From an uncultured Burkholderiales bacterium (GTDB taxonomy: Bacteria > Pseudomonadota > Gammaproteobacteria > Burkholderiales > Burkholderiaceae_C): a stretch of DNA of 38,295 nucleotides. The stretch covers positions 1 through 38,295 of the forward strand of contig CAIZIT010000081.1 of assembly GCA_903933115.1 (NCBI GenBank), read 5' to 3'. This document shows, piece by piece, positions 9,220 through 17,798 of this stretch (position 1 is the first letter of the stretch; the number at the start of each line of letters is the position of its first letter). Below the pieces are notes generated by a model, which worked only from the letters and a program-made list of their open reading frames with translations, ran no database searches and was not told the DNA's origin. The position numbers and the translations under genes are program-made.

Positions 9220-11274
9220 TCACGGTGAAGCCATCGGCTCAAGCGCAAAGAGGGTCATCAAATCTGAGCGAACGCGCTCAATCACCGGCCCCCAGTCATC
9301 GAGCCGCTCTTGCCTGTAGATTTTCATCGTCGGGTACCATGGCGAGTCGGTGCGCTCGAGCTGCCAACGCCAGCAGGTGTCAAAGCGGTTGAGTAACCAA
9401 ACGGGCTTGCCCAAAGCCGCCGCCAAGTGAGCACTCGACGTATCAACGCTGATCAACAAATCAAGCTGCTCCATCAATGCTGCAGTTTGCGAAAAGTCGT
9501 CCACCTCGTCCATCCAGTCGATCATGGATGGCCCCGTCCACGCGCTGGCCTTTAAGTGCACCAACTCTTGCTGGGCTTGGGCTCCTTTTTGTAGCGAAAC
9601 GAATTCAACGCCAGCGTGACCCAAGGACCTCAATTGCGACAAAGGGATGTTTCTTCGCTGATTCACGGCCCATGTCCAAGGCTGCTCCAAGCGCACTCCT
9701 CCCGACCAAACCAGACCTACCCTTGGCCTCGTTTTGGTGCCCAATTGGTGTCGCCACTTTTCTTGCTCCTCGACTGGCGCTTTCAAATAGGGCACCCTAT
9801 TTGGAAGAGAAGTCACCACCGAACGCAAGGCCAATGGCAAGCTCATCATCGGCACATGAAAATCACACTCAGGCCAAGGCTCTTGAGTGGAGAGCACTTG
9901 CGACACATCGTCAAGGGTTTCAAAAAGCACCTTGAGGGCTCGGGGCACTTGAAGAAGCACACTTGCACCCAAGTCCTTTAAATAAGACGCATACCTCACG
10001 AACTGAATACTGTCACCAAGCCCCTGCTCAGACACCACCAAAATTCGCTTGCCCACCAACGACTGCTGACCCAACCACAACGGCATGGGGGGAGTGTGAG
10101 CTTGATTTCTATGCGACAAATAGGCATTTTCATACTGTCGGCGCCACTCAAACAGTGGCCAAGCCCTTTCATATTGGGCATCCAGTAAGCACGATAAACT
10201 CAAGTGATACTTTGCTCGAACCGAATCGGGGTCCAAGCTCAAGGCTTTCTCGTAGCATTCGATGGCTCTCTTGGGATCTTGCAGATCATGAAAGACATCA
10301 CCCAAATTGCACCAAGCATTGAGATGGGTGGGATCCAAGAGCAGCACTTGCTCGTACATTTGGGCACTGGCGGCAAGCTCGCGCTGATCCTGTAAAACCG
10401 TTGCCAAATTGAAGGAGATCAAGGTGTTGGCGGGCTCCAAAGCCATGGCTTTCTCGAGCGAAGCTTGCGCAAGCTCGAATGCCTTTAACTTCTGCAGTGC
10501 AAGCGCCTTGTTGAGGTAGGCCATTGGCATCTTGCTGTCCAAGGCCAAAACGCGATCAAAGCATTGAACGGCTGATTCATACTCGTCTTGGTGAATGTGC
10601 AGCAAACCCAAGTTGAAAAAGGCATCCCGATATTGATCATCTTGCACAATCGCCAACTCATAGCAAGCCTTGGCCTCTAGCCAACGCTCGAGTTTCTCTA
10701 AGGAGACCGCCTTGTTGAAACTCAGCTGCGCATTCTTGGGGTCCAAAAGCTGGGCTTGGGTGTAATGATCAATCGCCAATGCGTGTTCCGCCATTTGATA
10801 AAGCAGTAGACCCATGTTGTTTTGAACGTCTGCAGACTGAGGCAAAAGACGACTCAAAGTCCTGAAAGTTTGTAAAGCTTCATTCAACTGCCCAAGTTGG
10901 GTCTGAATTTGAGCCAACAAAGCCAACCCGTCCGAGGATTCTTGATCTTCCTCGACCCTTCTAGCGGCAAAGACCTGAGCTTCCTCCAACCGATTCAGCT
11001 GGAGCAAGACCCAAGCTAGATTTCTCAGGCTCGGCAAGTGTTTGGGCTGTAAATTCAAGGCCCTCATCAAAAGAGGAATTGAATCCTCATATCTTTGAAG
11101 CCTTAGTAACGCCAGGGCACTCAAATGAATGGCTTCAAAGTGCAAGGGCTCTCGCTCTAAGAAACGATGGAGAACGTCGATGGATAAAGACCACTCATTT
11201 GACGCATACAACGAGCAGCCTTCTTTAAAAAGAGACTCCGAGGACATATCCGAATTCAAGGGTGGCTGCGTCAT
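9220..11274 (-). CDS. TPR protein with glycosyltransferase family 9-like domain
   Basis: A 684-residue cytoplasmic protein. About residues 10-385 are ten or so tetratricopeptide repeats of 34 residues with the usual pattern (for example YDEALRLDP-like units such as AIECYEKALSLDPDSVRAKY). The C-terminal ~280 residues resemble GT9/heptosyltransferase folds: SEQGLGDSIQFVRYASYLK for the first nucleotide-sugar half and LLISVDTSSAHLAAALGKPV for the second. Such TPR-GT fusions are common in betaproteobacteria and are thought to glycosylate proteins or surface polymers, but donor and acceptor are unknown here. The frame opens at TTG 11286; ATG 11274 is preferred although no clear Shine-Dalgarno is seen. 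Confidence 0.85.
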   Translation of the reverse strand: MTQPPLNSDMSSESLFKEGCSLYASNEWSLSIDVLHRFLEREPLHFEAIHLSALALLRLQRYEDSIPLLMRALNLQPKHLPSLRNLAWVLLQLNRLEEAQVFAARRVEEDQESSDGLALLAQIQTQLGQLNEALQTFRTLSRLLPQSADVQNNMGLLLYQMAEHALAIDHYTQAQLLDPKNAQLSFNKAVSLEKLERWLEAKACYELAIVQDDQYRDAFFNLGLLHIHQDEYESAVQCFDRVLALDSKMPMAYLNKALALQKLKAFELAQASLEKAMALEPANTLISFNLATVLQDQRELAASAQMYEQVLLLDPTHLNAWCNLGDVFHDLQDPKRAIECYEKALSLDPDSVRAKYHLSLSCLLDAQYERAWPLFEWRRQYENAYLSHRNQAHTPPMPLWLGQQSLVGKRILVVSEQGLGDSIQFVRYASYLKDLGASVLLQVPRALKVLFETLDDVSQVLSTQEPWPECDFHVPMMSLPLALRSVVTSLPNRVPYLKAPVEEQEKWRHQLGTKTRPRVGLVWSGGVRLEQPWTWAVNQRRNIPLSQLRSLGHAGVEFVSLQKGAQAQQELVHLKASAWTGPSMIDWMDEVDDFSQTAALMEQLDLLISVDTSSAHLAAALGKPVWLLNRFDTCWRWQLERTDSPWYPTMKIYRQERLDDWGPVIERVRSDLMTLFALEPMASP

Positions 11275-11300
11275 GGTTGAGGTCAATAAGCCCTAAGAAG

Positions 11301-11324
11301 CTCTGATGAATGATTTCATCAGAG
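11301..11324. other. 10-bp perfect hairpin upstream of the TPR gene
   Basis: ctctgatgaa (11301-11310) pairs with ttcatcagag (11315-11324) around loop tgat. It lies 27 bp upstream of the ATG at 11274, where a promoter or leader is expected, and has no U-run on either strand. It could be an operator or an mRNA-leader stem; the sequence does not decide. Confidence 0.5.
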
Positions 11325-11346
11325 ATGGGGGCCTGCTGTCATTATT

Positions 11347-11511
11347 ATGCAATCATTCGACGCGCCAGTGAACGCAGTCTTCGATAAACTCTCCAAAATG
11401 AAATTTCGTGTTCCTTTTGAAGTTCAAACGCAAGTTTGCATTGAAGGAAACTTAAGGGGACTTGGTAAACACTTAGACCGAGAAGTTACAAGGTTTTCTA
11501 AAATCCCCTGA
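11347..11511 (+). CDS. Possible small protein, 54 residues
   Basis: An ATG-initiated frame of 54 codons that fills the gap between the TPR gene and the Bug receptor gene and does not overlap either. It would start MQSFDAPVNAVFDKLSKMKF and end VTRFSKIP. Composition is protein-like (mixed charged and hydrophobic residues, one cysteine), but no good ribosome-binding site and no family are recognised. It could be a small gene, the remnant of a longer one, or chance. Confidence 0.3.
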   Translation: MQSFDAPVNAVFDKLSKMKFRVPFEVQTQVCIEGNLRGLGKHLDREVTRFSKIP

Positions 11512-11537
11512 AATCCAACAACAAGCTGAGCACCCCG

Positions 11538-12665
11538 ATGAACACTTGTCAAAGCCCATGGCCTCCCCTTTTGCTCTCTCAACAACAACGCCAGGACCAA
11601 CAAGCTCGACTTCGCTTACGAGCCATGTCATTCGGTCAAGTTTTAGGTTTTTTTCAGCGTCAACGCTTGGTCACCCTCTTGACGGGCTTGAAGTTGGGCT
11701 TGAAGTTGGGCTTGATGTTGGGCTTCTTGATGGGCTTCATGAGCACCCTCTCTCACGCTCAAAATGCCACCCCCTATCCCACTCGGCCCATCAAATTCAT
11801 CGTACCGATCACCCCTGGGGGCAGCAACGATGTGGTGGCCAGGGTGATTGCTCAAAAACTCAGTGACAGTTGGGGGCAAGCGGTGGTGGTGGAGAATCGA
11901 CCTGGTGCAGGCATGAATTTGGGCGCAGACATGGTGGCCAAAAGCGCACCCGATGGCTACACTTGGCTTTTAGGGGCCAACAATATTTTTGTCACCAATC
12001 CGCACGTGAGCAAAGTCCCCTTTGATGTCTTTAAGGACTTCTCCCCTGTGGCCCAGGTGGCAACCGTGCCTTTTGTTTTGGTGACTCACCCGTCGGTGAG
12101 CGCGAAGAATGTGGCCGCGCTGGTCGATTACGCCAAAAAGAATCCTGGAGTTTTGAACTACGGATCCTCTGGCGGGGGCTCACCCCAACAGCTCGCGACC
12201 GAAATGCTCAACTATGCAGCGGGCATTCAAACCCAACACGTACCCTACAAAGGTGCTGTTCCAGCCATCACCGATTTGCTTGGCGGGAGAATTCAAATCT
12301 TCATCGGTGCAGTGAACTCCCTTATGCCTTACATCAAGGACGGCAAACTCAAACTATTGGCTGGCGCAGGCAGCAAACGCTTTGCAGCTTTTCCCGATCT
12401 GCCCACCATCGCCGAAACCGTTCCTGGTGTTGCGGTTGATGTCTGGCTTGGTGTTTTCATGCCCGCGGGTGTCTCCAAAGAGGTCATCAATAAAGTCCAC
12501 TCCGATATCTCAAAGGTCTTGATGCAAAACGACGTCAAAACCAACTTGAGCAATCAAGGCATTGAAGTGTCCATGGCCACGCCTGAAGCATTGAGCGCCA
12601 CCATCCGAGAAGACTATGCACGCTGGGGCAAAGTGATTCAAGAAGCCAATATCAAAGGCGAATGA
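11538..12665 (+). CDS. Bug-family (TctC-like) substrate-binding receptor
   Basis: Periplasmic binding protein of the tripartite tricarboxylate transporter type, 375 residues from the first ATG, or 346 from the ATG at 11625. A long hydrophobic signal sequence ends at about LSHAQ (residue ~76). The mature part shows the Bug hallmarks YPTRPIKFIVPITPGG, VVENRPGAG and HVPYKGAVPAI. No membrane subunits (TctA/TctB) lie nearby, which is normal for the many orphan Bug genes of Burkholderiales. Its position just before a TPP enzyme and an aldehyde dehydrogenase suggests it binds their carboxylate substrate; this is inference. The signal sequence contains a 12-bp tandem repeat. Confidence 0.92.
   Translation: MNTCQSPWPPLLLSQQQRQDQQARLRLRAMSFGQVLGFFQRQRLVTLLTGLKLGLKLGLMLGFLMGFMSTLSHAQNATPYPTRPIKFIVPITPGGSNDVVARVIAQKLSDSWGQAVVVENRPGAGMNLGADMVAKSAPDGYTWLLGANNIFVTNPHVSKVPFDVFKDFSPVAQVATVPFVLVTHPSVSAKNVAALVDYAKKNPGVLNYGSSGGGSPQQLATEMLNYAAGIQTQHVPYKGAVPAITDLLGGRIQIFIGAVNSLMPYIKDGKLKLLAGAGSKRFAAFPDLPTIAETVPGVAVDVWLGVFMPAGVSKEVINKVHSDISKVLMQNDVKTNLSNQGIEVSMATPEALSATIREDYARWGKVIQEANIKGE
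11684..11731 (+). repeat. 12-bp tandem repeat inside the Bug signal peptide
   Basis: Four 12-bp units, gggcttgaagtt twice, then gggcttgatgtt and gggcttcttgat, encode the repeated hydrophobic GLKL/GLML/GFLM stretch. Copy-number change would keep the frame and shift the hydrophobic core by four residues per unit. Confidence 0.85.
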
Positions 12666-12726
12666 CATCGCGCCCAGCCAACAGTTTCAATTTTTTTTAG
12701 CCCGACAAACCGAAGAACCTTTCAAC

Positions 12727-14505
12727 ATGATCAAGCGAGAAATTCCCATTCCCACACCTGCCCAAGATACCGTTTGGGGCAGTGACAGCATTGCGCAATG
12801 CTTGCGTTCCATGCAAGTTCCCTTTTTGGCCTTGAACCCAGGCGCCAGCTACAGAGGCTTGCACGACAGCTTGGTCAACCATTTGGGCAACGAAGCTCCG
12901 CAAATGCTGCTGTGTTTGCATGAAGAAGTTGCCATCTCGATCGCTCAAGGCTATGCCAAAGCCTCCGGCAAGATGATGGGCGCCGTGGTTCACTCGAACG
13001 TGGGTTTGATGCATGCCACCATGGCCATTTTTAACGCTTGGTGCGACAGAAGCCCCATGCTGATCTTGGGCGCAACAGGTCCCTGGGATGCAGCCAAGAG
13101 AAGACCATGGATCGATTGGATTCATACTGCAGCCGATCAAGGCGCATTGGTCAGAGACTACACCAAATGGGACAACCAACCCGGCTCCGTCACGGCCGCT
13201 GTAGAGTCTTTGCTCAGAGGCTCACAAATTGCTCAGACAGCGCCCAGAGGGCCGGTTTATATCAACTTGGATGCAGCACTTCAAGAGGCTCCACTTGAAA
13301 CCCCTGCCACCATCCCAGATGTGAGCAGGTATTCGGCCCCCCAGTCGCCACTGCCCAGGCTTGAAGACATCGAAAAAAGTGTAGCTCTTTTGAATGAAGC
13401 CTCGAAGGTCACCCTCTTATTTGGCCGCATGTCACGCTCCAAGGAGGACTGGAACTTGCGGGTGAAATTGGCTGAGAAATTAAATGCGGAAGTCGTCACC
13501 GATTTAAAGAATGCCGCTGTCTTTCCAACCGATCACCCCCAGCACTGCTCCTCGCCCGGGTACTTCATGAGCCCAGCAGCCTGTCAAGCGGTCAGAGAGG
13601 CTGAAGTGGTCGTTTTATTCGACTGGGTCGACCCAGGTGGCGCGTTCAAGCAAGCCTTGCAAGGAACTGCTTTGAATGCCAAAGTGATTCACATCTCACT
13701 TGACATGCACATTCACCGTGGATGGAGCATGGACATGGGCAGCTTGCCTGCAGCCGATGTGTTCATGCTGTGCGAACCCGATGATGCAGTCTCTGCGCTC
13801 TTGAGTGGTGTAAAAGAAAAACCCAAATCCAATTGGCCGGCAAAAGACCCTTTGGCGAAAGCGCAAGAAGATGATGTGGTGAGCCTTAGAGCCATTGCCG
13901 ACATCATGCAACAGCTCACAAAGTCGCAGGACCTTTGCATTGCTCGTTTGCCTCTTGGCTGGAATGGAGCTTACCTACACTGGACGCATCCCATGGATTA
14001 TTTAGGCGCCGATGGAGGGGGCGGTATTGGGGCGGGTCCAGGCAACGCGGTTGGCGTTGGACTTGCCTTGAAGGAAATGGGATCTGATCGCATCCCTATG
14101 GCATTGATTGGCGACGGTGACTTTTTAATGGGTAACACCGCAGTTTGGACAGCCGTGCGGTACGCCATCCCGATGCTGATTGTGGTTTGCAACAACCACT
14201 CCTTCTTCAACGACGAGTTGCACCAAGAGAGAGTCGCCAAGGAGAGGTCTCGCCCCGTAGAAAACAAGTGGATTGGTCAACGCATTTCTGAGCCAGATAT
14301 CGACATTGCCCAAATGGCGGCCTCTATGGGGGCCAAAACACTGGGTCCCATCAAAAGACGCCAAGACCTACAAGCCGCCTTTGATCAAGCACTAGTATGG
14401 GTCAAGCAAGGCCACACTTGCATCATTGATGCTTGCGTGGCACCTGGCTACGACGCCAACATGAGCGGACAAACCGTGACCAATTCAACTGCCCACAAAC
14501 GCTAA
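12727..14505 (+). CDS. TPP-dependent decarboxylase (benzoylformate decarboxylase-like)
   Basis: A 592-residue thiamine-diphosphate enzyme of the acetolactate synthase/2-oxoacid decarboxylase superfamily. The N-terminal domain has the catalytic glutamate that activates TPP (CLHEEVAISIAQGYA, about residue 60). The C-terminal domain carries the TPP-binding motif beginning GDGDFLMGN and ending NN about 28 residues later. Followed after 13 bp by an aldehyde dehydrogenase, it most resembles the benzoylformate decarboxylase/benzaldehyde dehydrogenase pairing: a 2-oxoacid would be decarboxylated to an aldehyde and then oxidised. The true substrate is not evident, and the protein is longer than BFD (~528). 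Oxalyl-CoA or acetolactate enzymes are less likely. Confidence 0.85.
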   Translation: MIKREIPIPTPAQDTVWGSDSIAQCLRSMQVPFLALNPGASYRGLHDSLVNHLGNEAPQMLLCLHEEVAISIAQGYAKASGKMMGAVVHSNVGLMHATMAIFNAWCDRSPMLILGATGPWDAAKRRPWIDWIHTAADQGALVRDYTKWDNQPGSVTAAVESLLRGSQIAQTAPRGPVYINLDAALQEAPLETPATIPDVSRYSAPQSPLPRLEDIEKSVALLNEASKVTLLFGRMSRSKEDWNLRVKLAEKLNAEVVTDLKNAAVFPTDHPQHCSSPGYFMSPAACQAVREAEVVVLFDWVDPGGAFKQALQGTALNAKVIHISLDMHIHRGWSMDMGSLPAADVFMLCEPDDAVSALLSGVKEKPKSNWPAKDPLAKAQEDDVVSLRAIADIMQQLTKSQDLCIARLPLGWNGAYLHWTHPMDYLGADGGGGIGAGPGNAVGVGLALKEMGSDRIPMALIGDGDFLMGNTAVWTAVRYAIPMLIVVCNNHSFFNDELHQERVAKERSRPVENKWIGQRISEPDIDIAQMAASMGAKTLGPIKRRQDLQAAFDQALVWVKQGHTCIIDACVAPGYDANMSGQTVTNSTAHKR

Positions 14506-14518
14506 CCATCAACCCATC

Positions 14519-15997
14519 ATGACCTCATCCAACAACATCAAGGATCTTCAAATTTCCAACATTTTGCCCCAACACAGGGATTTGTATTACGGAGGGGCTT
14601 GGCACAAACCTCTGGGCGGCTACTTGGACACGTTCAATCCTGCAACGGGAGAAAATTTAGGCCCCTGTGCTGAAGCCAATCAAGAGGACATTCAACGGGC
14701 GGTTCAATTGGCGAAAGAAGCGCAATTGGGTTGGGCCAAGCTCAAACCCCTGGAGAGAGCGGGTTTACTGAAAAAAGTCGCTCAAATCCTCAGAGACAAC
14801 GCTTTTGAGCTCGCCTTGCTCGATGCGGCCAATTGCGGCAACCCCATCAGTGAAATGCAAAGGGACGCGCTGATCGCGGCGGCTCAAATTGACTACTATG
14901 CTGGATTGGCAACGGAGATCAAGGGAGAAACCATCCCCATGGGAGATGGTGTTTTAAATTACTCTGTTCGAGAGCCCTATGGGGTATGCGCAAGGATCGT
15001 GGCTTACAACCACCCCATCATGTTTACCGCATCCAAAATGGCACCTCCCTTGATCACCGGCAACACGGTCATCATGAAGCCCCCCTACCAAGCGCCACTC
15101 TCTTCATACCGAATGATGGAGCTCTTGGATGGTGTCTTGCCACCAGGTGTGCTCAACATCGTCACCGGCAACTTGATTGCTGGTCAAAGCTTGGTCAAAC
15201 ACCCCGATATACCAAGAATTGCCCTGATTGGAAGTGTTCCAACGGGACGTGCTATTGCCAAAGCAGGTGCAGATCAACTCAAACACATCACCCTGGAGTT
15301 GGGTGGCAAAAATGCATGCATCATCTACCCCGATGCAGATCTGAAGAAAGCCATTCCTGCAGCCATCAACGGCATGAATTTCACATGGTGTGGGCAAAGT
15401 TGTGGTTCGACTTCAAGGCTGTTCATTCACACCTCTGTTTATGACGAGGTGATGGCAGGCGTTTTGGAGCAGGTTAAAAATTACGTACCCGGTATTCCCA
15501 CAGACATGAGCACCACCATGGGGAGCATCGTCTCCAAAGCGCAGTGGGACAAAATCATGAGCTACATTGAAATCGCCAAAAATGAGGGCGCCACCTTGGT
15601 GCATGGAGGTCATGCACCGAGTGACCCGGCTTTGGCCAAGGGGTGGTTCATCGAACCCACGATTTTCACCAATGTCACGCAAAAGATGCGTATTGCCAAT
15701 GAGGAGGTCTTTGGGCCTGTGTTGTCTGTGCTTCGTTGGGAGAATGAAGATGAGCTCTTCGATCAAGTCAACTCGGTTGAATACGGACTTACAGCATCCA
15801 TATGGACGCAAAATTTAAAAAGTGCCCACGTGGCTGCTTCAAGGGTTCAGTCAGGCTTTGTTTGGGTCAACCACGTCAGCAGTCACTTCATTGGGGCCTC
15901 TTTTGGTGGCTACAAACAGTCCGGTATCGGACGGGAGGAAGGTTTTGATGAAATCTACTCCTACACCCAACACAAAAATATTCACATGGTTTTGTAA
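14519..15997 (+). CDS. NAD(P)-dependent aldehyde dehydrogenase
   Basis: A 492-residue member of the aldehyde dehydrogenase superfamily, of normal length. The general base glutamate lies in ITLELGGKNACII and the nucleophilic cysteine in WCGQSCGSTSRLF (the CGQSC motif). The C-terminal segment SGFVWVNHVSSH and the final KQSGIGREEGFDEI are family-typical. It follows the TPP enzyme by 13 bp and is surely cotranscribed. It most likely oxidises the aldehyde that enzyme releases. Benzaldehyde- or betaine-aldehyde-like specificity cannot be told from sequence by eye. Confidence 0.92.
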   Translation: MTSSNNIKDLQISNILPQHRDLYYGGAWHKPLGGYLDTFNPATGENLGPCAEANQEDIQRAVQLAKEAQLGWAKLKPLERAGLLKKVAQILRDNAFELALLDAANCGNPISEMQRDALIAAAQIDYYAGLATEIKGETIPMGDGVLNYSVREPYGVCARIVAYNHPIMFTASKMAPPLITGNTVIMKPPYQAPLSSYRMMELLDGVLPPGVLNIVTGNLIAGQSLVKHPDIPRIALIGSVPTGRAIAKAGADQLKHITLELGGKNACIIYPDADLKKAIPAAINGMNFTWCGQSCGSTSRLFIHTSVYDEVMAGVLEQVKNYVPGIPTDMSTTMGSIVSKAQWDKIMSYIEIAKNEGATLVHGGHAPSDPALAKGWFIEPTIFTNVTQKMRIANEEVFGPVLSVLRWENEDELFDQVNSVEYGLTASIWTQNLKSAHVAASRVQSGFVWVNHVSSHFIGASFGGYKQSGIGREEGFDEIYSYTQHKNIHMVL

Positions 15998-16374
15998 GAA
16001 CACCAGAAAACCACTAAATTTGAAAAATTTTTTGGCACCAAGGATTTCACAATGATCTTCTTGGTTTCAGTTCGAACAAGGTCTTGGTTCTACTTGGAAT
16101 TTCATTGCATTGCCAGATGCACGCTAAAGAAGAGTAACTGACCATTAGGTCAACGAATTGCAACCTTCAATACGCTTAATCTGTGCCTCAACATCAAATG
16201 GATTCATATCAAAATGGTGGTAGCATGAAACCCACTGATGCCCGATGATGAGCAAGGTTCTCAATGCATTGGAAAGCACTGCTTACTGGGCACGATGATA
16301 ACTTTTATTTTTTTGATACGTTCTTGACAATTTTGATGCGCTGACAAATGATGTTGCACTCGTAAAAGGGAGGC
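15998..16374. other. Intergenic, no gene recognised
   Basis: About 380 bp, A/T-richer than its neighbours. It has no long frame and no clear terminator after the aldehyde dehydrogenase; the weak stem accaag/cttggt around 16043-16069 is the only candidate. A ttgaca (16324-16329) precedes the next gene, but no good -10 follows at the right distance. Confidence 0.4.
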
Positions 16375-16377
16375 ATG

Positions 16378-16641
16378 ATGAAAAAAATAATGGTCACTCA
16401 CAGAGTCAAAGACGTCGACTGGTGGCTTGCCAACAACTCTGTTGAATCCGTGTGGGGGAAAATGGGCGTCAAGTTTGAGATATTTACTCAGAAAAATAGC
16501 GACATTGTTGCTATCGTTGCTGAAGCGCCATACGATGGATTTATTGACTTTGTGTTAACCAATACGACATTGGCTACAAACTCAATGAGAGCAGATGGCG
16601 TGCTGACAGAAACCCTTCAAATATTTGAACAGTTCGAATGA
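16378..16641 (+). CDS. Small hypothetical protein
   Basis: An 87-residue soluble protein of unknown family. Two ATGs are adjacent. The gggagg at 16368-16373 is too close to the first (16375), so the second at 16378 is preferred. Residues 2-12 (KKIMVTHRVKD) and 33-50 look like beta strands separated by helices. This is compatible with a ferredoxin-like (dimeric alpha/beta barrel) fold, as in cyclases or ABM-type proteins, but the match is only impressionistic. It stands alone between the dehydrogenase and the MntA/HepT module. Confidence 0.6.
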   Translation: MKKIMVTHRVKDVDWWLANNSVESVWGKMGVKFEIFTQKNSDIVAIVAEAPYDGFIDFVLTNTTLATNSMRADGVLTETLQIFEQFE

Positions 16642-16780
16642 ACAGTGGCGTCAAAAGCAGCCATAAGGACGCCCCATAAAGCAACGAACTTTAAATCACA
16701 AGTTGTGGCTCTAGGAGAATTCCAAAAATTAAAAAAACGCTAACTCTTTTACCGATCACTTATGCGAAAAAATCATCTAC

Positions 16781-17257
16781 TCAATTTGATTTATTTTTGT
16801 AGTGACTTACAAGCTCATTCCGTGCTTTTATGAGCATATCACTCAGCTGAATAACTTTTTCAAGAGCAAATAATAGTTTTTCTGGTGAGGTCATGTATTC
16901 ATGAACAAGACTATTTCGAAGTCCGCGAAGTTCAATCCAATGGTCAGCCGAATCAATCCAACCCAATTTTTCAGCTTTGAATAAATTATCTAATTGAGAG
17001 CCAACTGATTCCAAATTAAGTTTCAAAATAGCGGGCAAAAGCTTGTCACCTATGGTGTCTTGAAGCCTACTGAATCTGGCAACAAAAGCGACTAACATCT
17101 CACTGTGTTGAGGGTTCTGATCAAGAGCTTCAATCCATTCAATGTCAATATTTGAATTGGTGACACGAGTTTTAGATTGTTGAAAATACATGACTTCTTT
17201 CCCAGTTATATCTAGAAGTCTTTCAATAATGAAGGTATTGTTATCGGGAGATGTCAT
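16781..17257 (-). CDS. hepT: HepT-like toxin (HEPN RNase)
   Basis: A 158-residue all-helical HEPN protein. The diagnostic motif R-x4-H-x-Y is present as RNSLVHEY near residue 113; the arginine and histidine form the RNase site, and the tyrosine is the residue AMPylated by MntA in the characterised type VII system. The gene overlaps mntA by 4 bp (ATGA), so both are made together. It is slightly longer than typical HepT (~130-150). Family membership is secure; toxicity here is inferred. Confidence 0.85.
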   Translation of the reverse strand: MTSPDNNTFIIERLLDITGKEVMYFQQSKTRVTNSNIDIEWIEALDQNPQHSEMLVAFVARFSRLQDTIGDKLLPAILKLNLESVGSQLDNLFKAEKLGWIDSADHWIELRGLRNSLVHEYMTSPEKLLFALEKVIQLSDMLIKARNELVSHYKNKSN

Positions 17258-17553
17258 AAAACAATACCCGTTTCAAGTGCTTGGTTATGGATGGGTTGAA
17301 CTGGTGTCAAGTCATCCATTAAAAGAACATCAACTTTTCTACCGCCTAGTCGTATATAAAGACGGGCAGCAAGCTTACTTTCCAGGTCAAATCGATTCGT
17401 AAGTGTATGGCGAGTCTCTATGAGAAGATCAATATCCCCGCCTTTTTGAGTATCGTCCACACGACTACCAAATAATCGAATGACAACGTCCGATCCCAGT
17501 TGATCAGTGACTTCTTTCTTTATGAGTTCTTGTATTTTTGGATCTAGTCGCAC
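17254..17553 (-). CDS. mntA: MntA-like antitoxin (minimal nucleotidyltransferase)
   Basis: A 99-residue minimal nucleotidyltransferase of the pol-beta fold. The signature GSRVDDTQKGGDIDLLIE (G-S-x10-D-x-D) and a third aspartate in KVDVLLMDD are intact, so it should be catalytically able. In the described MntA/HepT systems this enzyme adds AMP units to the HepT tyrosine and blocks its RNase activity. It is first in the two-gene unit, about 87 bp from the 3' end of tRNA-Leu on the same strand, and might be partly read from it. cgattaatcg (17569-17578), a palindrome just upstream, is a candidate operator. Confidence 0.85.
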   Translation of the reverse strand: MRLDPKIQELIKKEVTDQLGSDVVIRLFGSRVDDTQKGGDIDLLIETRHTLTNRFDLESKLAARLYIRLGGRKVDVLLMDDLTPVQPIHNQALETGIVL

Positions 17554-17568
17554 AACGATACCCTTACG

Positions 17569-17578
17569 CGATTAATCG
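17569..17578. promoter_or_regulatory. Palindrome upstream of mntA
   Basis: The perfect 10-bp palindrome cgattaatcg is followed by a partial copy cgatta (17580-17585). It lies 16 bp upstream of the mntA start and could be an autoregulatory operator. A second dyad, gaggat-ac-atcctc (17620-17633), lies between it and the tRNA-Leu end. Confidence 0.35.
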
Positions 17579-17639
17579 TCGATTAGAAGTACTGGACTTA
17601 TACAAGCTTTAGCTAATGGGAGGATACATCCTCAATAAT

Positions 17640-17732
17640 TGGTGCCCGAAACCGGAATCGAACCGGTACGCCCGCTATTAACGAAGCGGCGGATTTTAAG
17701 TCCGCTGTGTCTACCAATTTCACCACTCGGGC
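17640..17732 (-). tRNA. tRNA-Leu (UAA anticodon)
   Basis: A complete class II tRNA of 93 nt with encoded CCA. The 5' acceptor strand GCCCGAG pairs with TTCGGGC (one G-U). The D-arm holds aattggtagac. The anticodon stem gcgga/tccgc encloses loop cttaaaa, which gives anticodon TAA. A long variable arm follows (cgcttcg...agcggg), and the T-arm has ggttcgattcc. The sequence parallels E. coli leuZ. The mntA-hepT module lies immediately on its 3' side. Confidence 0.96.
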
Positions 17733-17798
17733 CCCACGAACATTATATCTTAGTAATGTCCTCCTTTTTGAGGCCCAACTTTCCTAAGAAAAGCTGTT

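Noticed and set aside
16640-16780. tRNA-Leu 3' duplicate marking an island end
   Set aside because: No match to the tRNA-Leu 3' end could be found left of hepT.
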